Source: Marmoricola sp. OAE513 (GTDB lineage Bacteria; Actinomycetota; Actinomycetes; Propionibacteriales; Nocardioidaceae). Taken from it: a stretch of DNA of 64,000 bases. Position numbers and translations under genes: made by a program. Under the pieces are notes generated by a model that was not told the DNA's origin, searched no databases, and was given only the letters and a program-made list of their open reading frames with translations. This document shows positions 53,767 through 62,675 of this stretch, piece by piece. The DNA is taken from contig NZ_JBEPOC010000001.1 of the NCBI RefSeq assembly GCF_040546585.1, positions 62,001 to 126,000 of the forward strand, written 5' to 3'. How positions within the stretch are numbered: the stretch's first letter is position 1; the number at the start of each line of letters is the position of its first letter.

Positions 53767-54935
53767 GAGGCGGCCCCGAGGAGCTGACCCAGGTCCGTGC
53801 TCGGGCGCGCTGCTCCGACACGCGCTGCCTGGTGGCGTCCGGCACCGATGTCGGTGCTGCCGCTCAACGGCCCGACCAGCTTCTTGAGCAACGAGCAAGC
53901 CAGCTGGGAGTTCGGGATCCTGGCGTTCGCCACGACGTCGCAGAGGATGTTGCCGAGGCTCGACCCGGTGGGACCGAGCTGCATGCGTGACCCGATCGAA
54001 CCGGTGCTCGGGTCGTACGCGAGCGCGAGGTTGCCCAGCCCCAGCGGGGCGAGCTGCAGCGCCGTCCCCAGGGCATCGGACTCCGAGGCCACTGCACCCA
54101 GGACACGGGAGAGCCCCTTGATGTTGCTGGTGAGCGACGCCCGGTTGTCGCGCACGAACCCGCGGACCTCCTTCACTACCTGGGCCAACGAGACCAGTGC
54201 CCTGCGCAGGTCGTCACGCTCTCCGGCAAGATCGGCGGACACGCCCGCGAGATTCGCCACGAAGCTGTTGACCACGTCGTCGTTGCGTGCCAGTGCTCCG
54301 GTGAGCTCGGAGAGCTGCCGCACCGAGCTGAACAGCGCGCCGCTGTTGTCGCCGAACGCCTGGACGGCCTCCGACATCGACCGCAGGGTCTGGTTCGCGA
54401 GAGCGCCGTTGCCGCCCAACGCGTGGGCTCCTGAGGTGATCAAGGAGGCGAGCGCACCGTTCTTGTTCGCGCCGTTCGGTCCGAGCGCGCTGCTCAGGTC
54501 GGCCAGGCTTCGGTAGATCCGGTCGAGCTCGACCGGCGTACCGCTCCGGTCGAGCGGGATGTCGGCGTGGTCGGCGAGCTCGGGCCCCGAGGTGTACGCC
54601 GGCGCCAGCTGGACGAACCGGTCGGAGACGAGGGTCGGCGTGATGATGGCCGCCCGGGCCGTCGCCGGCAGCTTGTACCTCGCGTCGTACGTCATCACGA
54701 CCCGGACGCTGTCGCCCTCGGGGGTGACCGAGGTGATCGTCCCGATCGGCACGCCCATCAGGCGCACCTCGGAACCCTTGTAGAGGGCGACGGCCCGGGA
54801 GAAGTGGGCCGTCACCGTCCGCTCGTCGTCGCCGCCGACGAAGACGGTGAGCCCGGTCAGCACGACCAGCAGCGCGACCAGTCCGGCCGCCAGCCTCCCG
54901 CTCATCAGCTCCAGCGTCCTGCGCACGTCCATCAC
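53763..54935 (-). CDS. mce4D: Mce4D-type MCE-domain protein
   Basis: This is 390 residues with an N-terminal membrane helix (LAAGLVALLVVLTGLTVFVGG), the MCE domain (GSEVRLMGVPIGTITSV, VSDRFVQLAPAY) and a long helical tail with a GAGRHQAA-type polar end. GTG at 54935 overlaps the mce4C stop; an ATG is the next codon. Confidence 0.9.
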   Translation of the reverse strand: MMDVRRTLELMSGRLAAGLVALLVVLTGLTVFVGGDDERTVTAHFSRAVALYKGSEVRLMGVPIGTITSVTPEGDSVRVVMTYDARYKLPATARAAIITPTLVSDRFVQLAPAYTSGPELADHADIPLDRSGTPVELDRIYRSLADLSSALGPNGANKNGALASLITSGAHALGGNGALANQTLRSMSEAVQAFGDNSGALFSSVRQLSELTGALARNDDVVNSFVANLAGVSADLAGERDDLRRALVSLAQVVKEVRGFVRDNRASLTSNIKGLSRVLGAVASESDALGTALQLAPLGLGNLALAYDPSTGSIGSRMQLGPTGSSLGNILCDVVANARIPNSQLACSLLKKLVGPLSGSTDIGAGRHQAARVGAARPSTDLGQLLGAAS

Positions 54936-55906
54936 CGCTCTCCCGGGGCGAATTCACCGCTGGCCAGGCCGACCAGGTTGGGTACGTAGGCGTCGAACCA
55001 CGGCCCCGTACCGATCACGTTCACCAAGATCCGCGCGTACGGCGCCAGGTTGTGGATCGTCGCCCGGATGGCGCTCTCCCGCTTCTGGAGAAGGGTCACG
55101 ACGGTCTGCAGGTCGGCGAGTGCCGGCCCGATCTGGGCCTCGTTGTCCTTGACCACCCCGCGCAGCGACTGCGCCAGCCGCCGCGCGTTCACCAGCAGGG
55201 CGTGGATCGCCTCGCTCCGGCTCTGCAGCTCGGCGAAGACCAGGTCGCCCTGTTCCATCAGCGCGACGAGGTCACCCTTCCGCGCGGCGAGGAGCGCCGT
55301 CACGCTGTCGGCATGGTGGAGGAGTCCCTCCAGCGCCTGGTCGCGTTCTGCGATCGCCCGCGAGACCCGGCTGATGCCGGTGAAGCTCGCACGGACGTCG
55401 GGGGAGGCGGCGTCGAGGGTGCCGGAGAGCGTCGTGAACGCCTTGGCGAGAGCACCGGTGTCGATGTCCTCGGTGGTCGTCGCGAGGTGGGACAGGGTGC
55501 TGACGATGTCGTAGCCGGAGCGGGTCCGGCTGAGGGGGATCGTCGAGCCTTCAGGCAGGTCACCAGCTCCCTCGGACTCGATCCGGAGGTACTTGCTGCC
55601 CAGGAGGTTGAGGACCTCGACCGAGGCGCGAGCCTTCTCCCCCATCGTCTGACCGTGCAGCTCGAACCGAACCCGGACCTTCTGGGAGTGCACCTCGATC
55701 CCGGTGACCTTGCCGATCTTGACGCCGGCCATCTGGACCATGTCGCCCGGGGCGAGCCCGGAGGCGTCCGCGAAGTCCGCGCTGTACCCGGTGCCTCGGA
55801 AACCTGGGAAGCGCTGCAGGTTGAACGCTGCTGCCATCACCACGAGGAGACACGTCAGCGAGATGATCCCGAGGCGTCTGATGCTCTGGTCGGTGTGCCG
55901 CGCCAT
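54932..55906 (-). CDS. mce4C: Mce4C-type MCE-domain protein
   Basis: This is 324 residues: an N-terminal membrane helix (LGIISLTCLLVVMAAAF), the MCE domain (GDMVQMAGVKIGKVTGIEV, LLGSKYLRIES) and a helical domain. The C-terminus is short, lacking the Pro-rich tail seen in many MceC proteins. The ATG at 55906 overlaps the mce4B stop. Confidence 0.9.
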   Translation of the reverse strand: MARHTDQSIRRLGIISLTCLLVVMAAAFNLQRFPGFRGTGYSADFADASGLAPGDMVQMAGVKIGKVTGIEVHSQKVRVRFELHGQTMGEKARASVEVLNLLGSKYLRIESEGAGDLPEGSTIPLSRTRSGYDIVSTLSHLATTTEDIDTGALAKAFTTLSGTLDAASPDVRASFTGISRVSRAIAERDQALEGLLHHADSVTALLAARKGDLVALMEQGDLVFAELQSRSEAIHALLVNARRLAQSLRGVVKDNEAQIGPALADLQTVVTLLQKRESAIRATIHNLAPYARILVNVIGTGPWFDAYVPNLVGLASGEFAPGER

Positions 55907-57000
55907 CAGCTGCACCGTTCCGCGGTGCTGTGGAAGTTCATGTTCGTCAGGTTGCCGACGATCTGGTCCAGGATCGGCCCTGTGAGGTTCGGGATCGCGA
56001 GCTGAGCCAGGTCGACCCGGGGCAGCTTGATCGACGCCTCGACGTCGCAGAGGTAGTAGTTGTACCAGGACCCGTAGGTCCCGATCCGGGTCTGCCGGCG
56101 GAACATCACGGGCAGTCGGGTGAGCATCTCGTCGACCAGCTTCTGGCTCTGCGGCTTCGCCATGGTGGCGGCGATCCTCCTGATCTGCGCGATGTCGTCC
56201 TTGAGGAAAGGACGACCCTGGGTGAGTACGTCGGCGAGCTCGCCGGAGAGGTCGCTGATGTTCTTCAGCGAGGATCCGAGGGTCTTCCGGTCACGGGCCA
56301 GACCGCCCAACCACCCCCGCATCTGGACCACCAGGGTGCTGAGCTCGCGGCGGTGGTCGTCGACGGTGCTCAGCATCGCCGAGAGGTTGGTGATCACGTC
56401 CCCGATCAGCTCGTCACGGTCGGCCAGGGTGTTGGTGAGCGAGGCCGTCCGGGACAGCAGCTCCGAGACGGTGCCGCCCTCCCCCTGGAGCACCTTCACG
56501 AGGTTCAGGGAGAGGTCGTTGATCTGCTGCGGGTCGAGCGCGCTGAACAGGGGCTGGAACCCGTTGAACAGCTCGGTGAGGTCCAGTGCAGGCTCCGTCC
56601 GGGACATCGGGATGGTGCTCCCTGCCGCCAGGCGCGGTGCCCCCGGAGCCCCCTGGACCAGGGCGAGGTACCGGGTGCCGACGAGGTTGAGGAACTGGAT
56701 CCTGGCGCCGCTGGACTCCGTCAGCGGGACGTTGCTGCGTACCTTGATCGTGACCCGGGCGCGCGACCGGTCCACGATCTCGACGTCGGAGACCGAGCCG
56801 ACCGTGATGCCGGCGATGCGGACGTCGTCCCCGCTGCTGATCATGCTCGCGCTGGAGAACATCACGCGGTACTCGGTGGTCGAGCCGAACCCGAAGTTCC
56901 CCATGATCATCGCGAGGACGCTGGTCACCACCAGCGAGACCGCCGTGAAGATGACCAGCTTGACCGCAGCCACCGCGGTCAGGGTGCTCCGAGCCGACAT
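55906..57000 (-). CDS. mce4B: Mce4B-type MCE-domain protein
   Basis: This is 364 residues with an N-terminal membrane helix (LVIFTAVSLVVTSVLAMIMG), the MCE domain (GDDVRIAGITVGSVSDVEI, LVGTRYLALVQG) and a helical region ending in a two-cysteine C-terminal domain. The ATG at 57000 overlaps the mce4A stop. Confidence 0.9.
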   Translation of the reverse strand: MSARSTLTAVAAVKLVIFTAVSLVVTSVLAMIMGNFGFGSTTEYRVMFSSASMISSGDDVRIAGITVGSVSDVEIVDRSRARVTIKVRSNVPLTESSGARIQFLNLVGTRYLALVQGAPGAPRLAAGSTIPMSRTEPALDLTELFNGFQPLFSALDPQQINDLSLNLVKVLQGEGGTVSELLSRTASLTNTLADRDELIGDVITNLSAMLSTVDDHRRELSTLVVQMRGWLGGLARDRKTLGSSLKNISDLSGELADVLTQGRPFLKDDIAQIRRIAATMAKPQSQKLVDEMLTRLPVMFRRQTRIGTYGSWYNYYLCDVEASIKLPRVDLAQLAIPNLTGPILDQIVGNLTNMNFHSTAERCS

Positions 57001-58127
57001 CAGCGCTCCCCCGGGTTGTCGAGCGTGCTGCCGTCAGGGAGCGGCGTGTTCGCTGCGGGCACCGGAGGGTTCGGAAGTCCCAGGCACCACGGTCCGTGCC
57101 CGGTGCCGGCGTACTCCGGCTTGTCGGCGGCGGTGTAGGCGCGCCGCTGCACGCCGTCGAGACTGAGCGTCTGGCGGACCCTGTTCCCCTTGAAGATCTC
57201 GGCGAGGCGCCCCGTGTACCGGTCGAGCCCTTTCAGCAGGCACGTGAACTCCGGGGAATAGGTGTCCAGGAGCGCGACGAGCGGCCGTGACAGCGCGACC
57301 TCGCGGACGATCAGGTCTCCCGAGCGGGTCAGCACCTGGTTGCTGGTGATCGCGAGGCGGGTGGTCGCCTGGATGAATCCGGCCAGCTGCGCACGCTGGG
57401 CCGAGATCGTGCGCGCCGTGGTGGTGGCGTTCTTCATCAGCCTGATCAGGTCCGGTGCCGCCACGGCGTACGTCCTGCTGACGCTCGCGAGACCTGCGAG
57501 GTCGGCCTCCAGCGTGGGCAGGTGCACGTTCAGGTGCGCCAGGTAGCTGTTCAACCCGCTCACGGTCTCGCCCAAGCGCTCGCCACGACCCGCGAGCGCG
57601 GTGGCGAGGGCGTTGAGCGTCGTGTTCAGATCCTGAGGACGGATCGACCGGAGAAGCGGGAACAGCGTGGCCAGGACCTGCTGCAGCTCGACGTTGGTGA
57701 CGACCCGCGAGGACGGGATCACGTCTCCGTCGCGCAGCGGCGTGCGGGACGGTGCTCCCGGGTCCACCAGGGCGACGTACTTCTGACCGAAGAGCGTGGT
57801 CGGACGGATCTCCACGTCGACGTTCCCGGGGATCCGGCGCGCAGCATCGGGCTGCAGTGCCACCCGGATGACAGCCTGCCTGCCGTCCTGACTGATCTCC
57901 CGGACCTGGCCGACCAGCACGCCGTGCAGCCGTACGTCACCGAACTTCGGGAGCTGCAGACCGGCGCGGTCCGCCTTGATGGTCACCATGGTCACGGAGG
58001 TGAACGTCTTGTTGTAGATGGCGATCGAGAGCCAGATCAGCAGGACCAGACCGAGCGAGTAGGCGATGCCCGCGACGAGGAGCCGCCGGTGCTCGGACGG
58101 GTTGTCGTGGTGGATGTTGATCAGCAC
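57000..58127 (-). CDS. mce4A: Mce4A-type MCE-domain protein
   Basis: This is 375 residues: an N-terminal membrane helix (LLVAGIAYSLGLVLLIWLSIAIY), the MCE domain (FGDVRLHGVLVGQVREIS, LFGQKYVALVDPG), a helical domain and a C-terminal part with paired cysteines (FTCLLKGLDRY, GPWCLG). It is first of six mce genes, ten bases after yrbE4B. GTG start. Confidence 0.91.
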   Translation of the reverse strand: MLINIHHDNPSEHRRLLVAGIAYSLGLVLLIWLSIAIYNKTFTSVTMVTIKADRAGLQLPKFGDVRLHGVLVGQVREISQDGRQAVIRVALQPDAARRIPGNVDVEIRPTTLFGQKYVALVDPGAPSRTPLRDGDVIPSSRVVTNVELQQVLATLFPLLRSIRPQDLNTTLNALATALAGRGERLGETVSGLNSYLAHLNVHLPTLEADLAGLASVSRTYAVAAPDLIRLMKNATTTARTISAQRAQLAGFIQATTRLAITSNQVLTRSGDLIVREVALSRPLVALLDTYSPEFTCLLKGLDRYTGRLAEIFKGNRVRQTLSLDGVQRRAYTAADKPEYAGTGHGPWCLGLPNPPVPAANTPLPDGSTLDNPGER

Positions 58128-58137
58128 GGCGCCGCCC

Positions 58138-58977
58138 CTACCCGGTGATCCGGACGGTGGTGGTGGAGCCCCAGATCGCGAAGCTCAGGAAGAAGTCGGC
58201 GACGACCACCGTGACGATCGAGGTCCGGATCGCTTTGCCGACCGCGGTCCCCACACCCGCTGGACCGCCCGAGGCGGTGTACCCGTAGTAGCAGTGGATC
58301 AGGATGATCGAGACCGCCAGGACGATAAGCTTGAGGAACGACCAGAGGATGTCCATCGGAGGCAGGAACTTGACGAAGTACGCGTCGTAGGTGCCGGCGG
58401 GCTGGTGGTAGATCAGCGTCGTGATCAACCGCGGCGAGAGGTACGACGAGCACAGCGCGACGATGTACAGCGGGATCACCGCGGTGAACGCCGCGATCAT
58501 CCGCGTGGTCACCAGGAACGGGAGCGACGGGATGCCCATCACCTCGAGGGCGTCGATCTCCTCGGAGATCCGCATGGCCCCCAGCCGCGCCGTGTACCCG
58601 CAGCCCACGGTGGCGGCGAGGGCGATCGAGGAGACCAGCGGCGCCACCTCGCGGGTGTTGAAGAAGGCCGAGATGAAGGCGGAGAACTTGCTGACACCGA
58701 TCTGCTGCAGCGAGGCGTAGCCCTGGATGCCGACCTCGGTGCCGGCGAAGAAAGCCATGAACGCGATCACCCCGGCCGACCCCGCGATCAGCGTCAGGCC
58801 CCCGGACCCGAAGACGACCTCCGCCAAGGTGTTGCTGATCTCGCGCCGGTACCGGCGCAGGGCCCGGGGCGTCCACGCGATCGCGCGGGCGTAGAACAGC
58901 AGCTGGTCGCCGCGCTCCTCCATCTTGGCGCGCTGCTCGCGGACCAGGGCCGCCCCGACCTCACCGATCACGGACAT
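58138..58977 (-). CDS. yrbE4B: YrbE4B-type MlaE-family permease
   Basis: This 279-residue integral membrane protein of the MlaE/YrbE family has several hydrophobic helices (LTLIAGSAGVIAFMAFFAGTE, MIAAFTAVIPLYIVALCSSYL) and the EQ-loop-like region SEEIDALEVMGIPSLPFLVTTR that contacts the ATPase. It forms the permease pair with YrbE4A. No MceG ATPase gene is in the window, as expected; it is usually encoded elsewhere. Confidence 0.92.
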   Translation of the reverse strand: MSVIGEVGAALVREQRAKMEERGDQLLFYARAIAWTPRALRRYRREISNTLAEVVFGSGGLTLIAGSAGVIAFMAFFAGTEVGIQGYASLQQIGVSKFSAFISAFFNTREVAPLVSSIALAATVGCGYTARLGAMRISEEIDALEVMGIPSLPFLVTTRMIAAFTAVIPLYIVALCSSYLSPRLITTLIYHQPAGTYDAYFVKFLPPMDILWSFLKLIVLAVSIILIHCYYGYTASGGPAGVGTAVGKAIRTSIVTVVVADFFLSFAIWGSTTTVRITG

Positions 58978-58980
58978 CGC

Positions 58981-59796
58981 TCAGATCCCGTTCTGCGGAA
59001 CGAGCTGGAAGTAGATGGCGGTCAGGATCGAGTTCAGCGCGAACAGCACCATGAACGCGACGATCACGGCCTCGTTCACCGCTCGACCCACCCCGCTCGG
59101 GCCGCCGCCGGCATGAAGCCCCTTGTACGCCCCGACGATCGCAGCGAGGTACCCGAACATCACGGCCTTGACCATGGAGATGTACAGGTCCGGCAGCGAG
59201 GCGAGCGCCGTGAACGACGACAGGAAGGCCCCGGCCGACCCGCCCTGGATGATGACGGTGAAGTAGTAGCCCCCGCCGATGCCGGCCGCGATGACGATCC
59301 CGTTGATCATCAGGGACACGAACACCGTCGCCAGGACGCGCGGGACGACCAGACGCTCGACCGGGTCGACGCCGAGGACCTCCATCGCGTCGATCTCCTC
59401 GCGGATCTTGCGGGCTCCCATGTCGGAGCAGATCGCGGAGCCGGCTGCACCGGCGATGATCAGGGCAGCCGCGATCGGAGCCGCTTCACGGACCACCGCG
59501 AGGACGGCGCTGGCCCCGGCGAACGACTGCGCGCCGAGCTGCCCGGTCAGGCTGCCGACCTGGAGCGAGATCACGGCTCCGAACGGGATCGAGACCAGGA
59601 TCGTCGGCATCAGGGTGACGCTGGTGATGAACCAGGCCTGCTCGACGAACTCACGGCCCTGGAAACGGGTCGTGAACACCGCCCGGGTGACGTCGACGAC
59701 CATGGCGGTGATCTCGCCCGGTCCACGCACCAGCGATGCGACGGAGATCGCCACGGAGACCCTCCCTGCCAGAAAGAAGTTGGGAACTTCCTTCAT
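58981..59796 (-). CDS. yrbE4A: YrbE4A-type MlaE-family permease
   Basis: This 271-residue MlaE-family permease heads the mce4 operon. The ATPase-coupling loop is REEIDAMEVLGVDPVERLVVPR, flanked by hydrophobic helices (ILVSIPFGAVISLQVGSL, VFVSLMINGIVIAAGIGGGYYF). The start is ATG 59796. Only 57 bases separate it from uvrB upstream on the same strand, and no complete KstR box is visible there, unlike the rest of the steroid operons. Confidence 0.92.
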   Translation of the reverse strand: MKEVPNFFLAGRVSVAISVASLVRGPGEITAMVVDVTRAVFTTRFQGREFVEQAWFITSVTLMPTILVSIPFGAVISLQVGSLTGQLGAQSFAGASAVLAVVREAAPIAAALIIAGAAGSAICSDMGARKIREEIDAMEVLGVDPVERLVVPRVLATVFVSLMINGIVIAAGIGGGYYFTVIIQGGSAGAFLSSFTALASLPDLYISMVKAVMFGYLAAIVGAYKGLHAGGGPSGVGRAVNEAVIVAFMVLFALNSILTAIYFQLVPQNGI

Positions 59797-59853
59797 GACG
59801 AGGATTCGCCGCGGTGATCACGCGCCCCGGAGGTGGAACTTTCCGAGCTGCAG
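59797..59853. promoter_or_regulatory. Short gap upstream of the mce4 operon with an 8-bp palindrome
   Basis: The 57-bp gap between uvrB and yrbE4A contains GTGATCAC (59814-59821), a perfect palindrome that could be an operator. It also contains TGGAACTTTCC, which has only one half of a KstR site. No convincing -10 or ribosome site was found. Confidence 0.3.
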
Positions 59854-61962
59854 CTACTTGGTGGCTTCCATCATCTGCCGCAGCTCCTTCTTCAGGTCCT
59901 GGATCTCGTCCCGGATCCGGGCGGCCACCTCGAACTGGAGCTCGGCCGCGGCGGAGTGCATCTGATCGGTGAGCTGCTGGACCAGCTCGGCCAGGTCCGC
60001 GGAAGGGAGTCCGGCCAGGTCGGGGTTGACCTCACGCATCTTCGAGAGCCCCGGCACCGGAGCCTTCTTGGACTTGGCGTCCATCCCGCCCCAGGTCGCC
60101 AGAAGCTCCTCGGTGTTCTCGTCCTCGCGAGCGAGCATCTCGGTGATGTCGGCGATCTTCTTGCGCAGGGGCTTCGGGTCGATCCCGTGCTCGGTGTTGT
60201 AGGCGACCTGGATCGCGCGCCGACGGTTGGTCTCCTCGATCGCCTTCTCCATCGAGGGCGTGATCTTGTCGGCGTACATGTGCACCTGGCCGGAGACGTT
60301 GCGCGCTGCACGACCGATGGTCTGGATCAGCGACTTGTCCGACCGCAGGAAGCCCTCCTTGTCGGCGTCCAGGATCGCCACCAACGACACCTCGGGAAGG
60401 TCGAGACCCTCCCGGAGCAGGTTGATGCCGACCAGGACGTCGTACAGGCCGAGCCGCAGGTCGCGGAGGAGCTCGATCCGCTTGAGCGTGTCGACCTCCG
60501 AGTGCAGGTAGCGCGTGCGGATCCCGTTCTCCAGGAGGTAGTCGGTGAGGTCCTCCGACATCTTCTTCGTCAGCGTGGTGACCAGGACGCGCTCCTGCTT
60601 CTCGGTCCGCGACTGGATCTCGCCGATCAGGTCGTCGATCTGGCCCTTCGTCGGCTTGATGATCACCTCGGGGTCGATCAGCCCGGTCGGCCGGATGATC
60701 TGCTGCACCGCGTTCTCGACACCGCCGCCCTTCGCGAGCTCGTAGTCACCCGGGGTCGCGGACAGGTAGATGCTCTGGCCGATCCGGTCCAGGAATTCCT
60801 CCCACTTCAGCGGCCTGTTGTCCATGGCGCTCGGCAGGCGGAACCCGTGGTCGACGAGGTTGCGCTTGCGGGACATGTCGCCCTCGTACATCCCGCCGAT
60901 CTGGGGGATCGCGACGTGCGACTCGTCGACCACCAGGACGAAGTCCTCGGGGAAGTAGTCCAGCAGGCAGTTCGCGGCGCTTCCGCGGGTACGACCGTCG
61001 ATGTGCATCGAGTAGTTCTCGATGCCCGAGCAGGACCCGACCTGGCGCATCATCTCGATGTCGTAGGTGGTGCGCATCCGCAGGCGCTGGGCCTCGAGCA
61101 GCTTGCCCTGGCGCTCGAACACGGCCAGCTGCTCCTCCAGCTCCGCCTCGATGCCCCGGATCGCCCGCTCCATCCGCTCAGGACCGGCGACGTAGTGCGT
61201 CGCGGGGAAGACGTAGAGCTCCTGGTCGTCGGTGATCACCTCGCCGGTCACCGGGTGCAGGGTCATGAGTCGCTCGATCTCGTCGCCGAAGAACTCGACC
61301 CGGATCGCGTGCTCCTCGTAGACCGGGAAGATCTCCAAGGTGTCGCCGCGGACCCGGAAGGTGCCGCGGGTGAAGGACAGGTCGTTGCGGGTGTACTGGT
61401 TGCCGACGAGCTGGCGCAGCACGCTGTCGCGGTCCATCTCGGCGCCGACCTTGAGCCGCAGCATGCGGTCGACGTACTCCTGGGGGGTGCCGAGACCGTA
61501 GATGCACGAGACCGTCGAGACCACGATCACGTCCCGCCGGGTGAGCAGCGAGTTCGTCGCGGAGTGCCGCAGGCGCTCGACCTCCTCGTTGATCGAGGAG
61601 TCCTTCTCGATGTAGGTGTCGGTCTGCGGGACGTACGCCTCGGGTTGGTAGTAGTCGTAGTAGGAGACGAAGTACTCCACGGCGTTGTCCGGCATCAGCT
61701 GGCGCAGCTCGGTCGCGAACTGGGCGGCCAGCGTCTTGTTCGGCTGCATCACCAGGATCGGCCGCTGCAGCTGCTCGGCGACCCAGGCGACCGTGGCGGT
61801 CTTGCCGGTGCCGGTCGCGCCGAGGAGCACGACGTCCTTGACGCCGCCGGAGATCCGCTTGTCGATCTCTGCGATCGCGGCGGGCTGGTCGCCGGCGGGC
61901 TGGTAGTCGGAGGTGACCTTGAACGGCGCCACCCGGCGCTTGAGGTCGGTGACTGGACGCAT
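59854..61962 (-). CDS. uvrB: UvrABC system protein B (excision repair helicase)
   Basis: This 702-residue protein is a complete UvrB: Walker A in [15 protein letters not shown], the beta-hairpin region [24 protein letters not shown]-type (DNA clamp), DESHV, helicase motif VI in [10 protein letters not shown], and a C-terminal UVR domain ([25 protein letters not shown]) for UvrC contact. ATG at 61962 follows a leaderless -10. It is a housekeeping gene not linked to steroid metabolism, upstream of and co-directional with mce4. Confidence 0.97.
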   Translation of the reverse strand: MRPVTDLKRRVAPFKVTSDYQPAGDQPAAIAEIDKRISGGVKDVVLLGATGTGKTATVAWVAEQLQRPILVMQPNKTLAAQFATELRQLMPDNAVEYFVSYYDYYQPEAYVPQTDTYIEKDSSINEEVERLRHSATNSLLTRRDVIVVSTVSCIYGLGTPQEYVDRMLRLKVGAEMDRDSVLRQLVGNQYTRNDLSFTRGTFRVRGDTLEIFPVYEEHAIRVEFFGDEIERLMTLHPVTGEVITDDQELYVFPATHYVAGPERMERAIRGIEAELEEQLAVFERQGKLLEAQRLRMRTTYDIEMMRQVGSCSGIENYSMHIDGRTRGSAANCLLDYFPEDFVLVVDESHVAIPQIGGMYEGDMSRKRNLVDHGFRLPSAMDNRPLKWEEFLDRIGQSIYLSATPGDYELAKGGGVENAVQQIIRPTGLIDPEVIIKPTKGQIDDLIGEIQSRTEKQERVLVTTLTKKMSEDLTDYLLENGIRTRYLHSEVDTLKRIELLRDLRLGLYDVLVGINLLREGLDLPEVSLVAILDADKEGFLRSDKSLIQTIGRAARNVSGQVHMYADKITPSMEKAIEETNRRRAIQVAYNTEHGIDPKPLRKKIADITEMLAREDENTEELLATWGGMDAKSKKAPVPGLSKMREVNPDLAGLPSADLAELVQQLTDQMHSAAAELQFEVAARIRDEIQDLKKELRQMMEATK

Positions 61963-61968
61963 ACCGCA

Positions 61969-62023
61969 AGCCTAGGACCCGGCACCGACAAGGCCGTCCC
62001 GGCGAGGGGTGACGGACTAGATT
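61969..62023. promoter_or_regulatory. Divergent leaderless promoters of uvrB and the SIMPL gene
   Basis: On the minus strand TAGGCT (61969-61974) lies six bases before the uvrB ATG. On the plus strand TAGATT (62018-62023) lies six bases before the ATG at 62030. No LexA-type box was recognised between them. Confidence 0.5.
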
Positions 62024-62029
62024 CGGAGC

Positions 62030-62641
62030 ATGAAGCGCTATCTCGAGGTGACCGGTTCCGGGGTCGCCACCGGCATCCCCGACCGGCTGGACCTCAGCCT
62101 GTCGGTCACCGCCGTGCGCCCCGGGGTCGCAGCCGCCCTGACCGAGGTCGACGAACGGGTCGCCGCGCTGGGCGTGGTGCTGCGCGAGCACGGTGTCGCC
62201 GAGGGCGACATCCGGTCCACCGGCAGCACGGTGCACGAGGAGTACGCCGGCCCCGACAACGCGCGCGCCGGCTTCCGTGCGTCCCACGACCTGAGCGTCC
62301 GGGTCGGCGACCTCACGTCGCTGGGCGACCTGGTGGCTGCCGCTACCGGGTCCGCCGGCGACGCGTTCCGGCTCCAGGGCATCACCTGGGGCGTCGCCGA
62401 CGAGTCCGAGCTGGCGAGCAGGGCTCGTGCGGCGGCGTACCAGGACGCCCGCGGGAAGGCCGAGGAGCTGGCCGCCCTGGCCGGGCGAGAGCTCGGGCCC
62501 CTGCTCCGACTCGCCGAGACGGACGGCGCCGGACCGGTCCCCCGGTTCGCCCTGGCCAAGGCGGACGACCGCGGCTTCGCCCCCGAACGCGGCAGCCACC
62601 GCGTCGAGATCACCCTGATGTCCCGCTGGGCGCTGCGGTGA
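62030..62641 (+). CDS. SIMPL (DUF541) domain protein
   Basis: This 203-residue protein has the SIMPL/DUF541 pattern: an opening strand YLEVTGSGVATGIPDRLDLSLSV, paired helices, GDIRSTGSTVHEEY, and ASRARAAAYQDARGKAEELAALAG near residue 125-150. It lacks a signal peptide, unlike the secreted E. coli YggE group. The family's function is poorly defined (oxidative-stress links in some). It starts from a leaderless promoter. Confidence 0.75.
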   Translation: MKRYLEVTGSGVATGIPDRLDLSLSVTAVRPGVAAALTEVDERVAALGVVLREHGVAEGDIRSTGSTVHEEYAGPDNARAGFRASHDLSVRVGDLTSLGDLVAAATGSAGDAFRLQGITWGVADESELASRARAAAYQDARGKAEELAALAGRELGPLLRLAETDGAGPVPRFALAKADDRGFAPERGSHRVEITLMSRWALR

Positions 62642-62663
62642 CGATCCCGCGGCGCACACTCGG

Positions 62664-62669
62664 TAGCCT
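62664..62669 (+). promoter_or_regulatory. -10 element, leaderless promoter of the PLD-family gene
   Basis: TAGCCT ends six bases before the GTG at 62676. Confidence 0.45.
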
Positions 62670-62675
62670 CGACCC

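Noticed and set aside
59834-59846. TGGAACTTTCC before yrbE4A as a KstR operator
   Set aside because: Only the left half (TGGAAC) fits; the right half lacks GTT, so it is a half-site at best.
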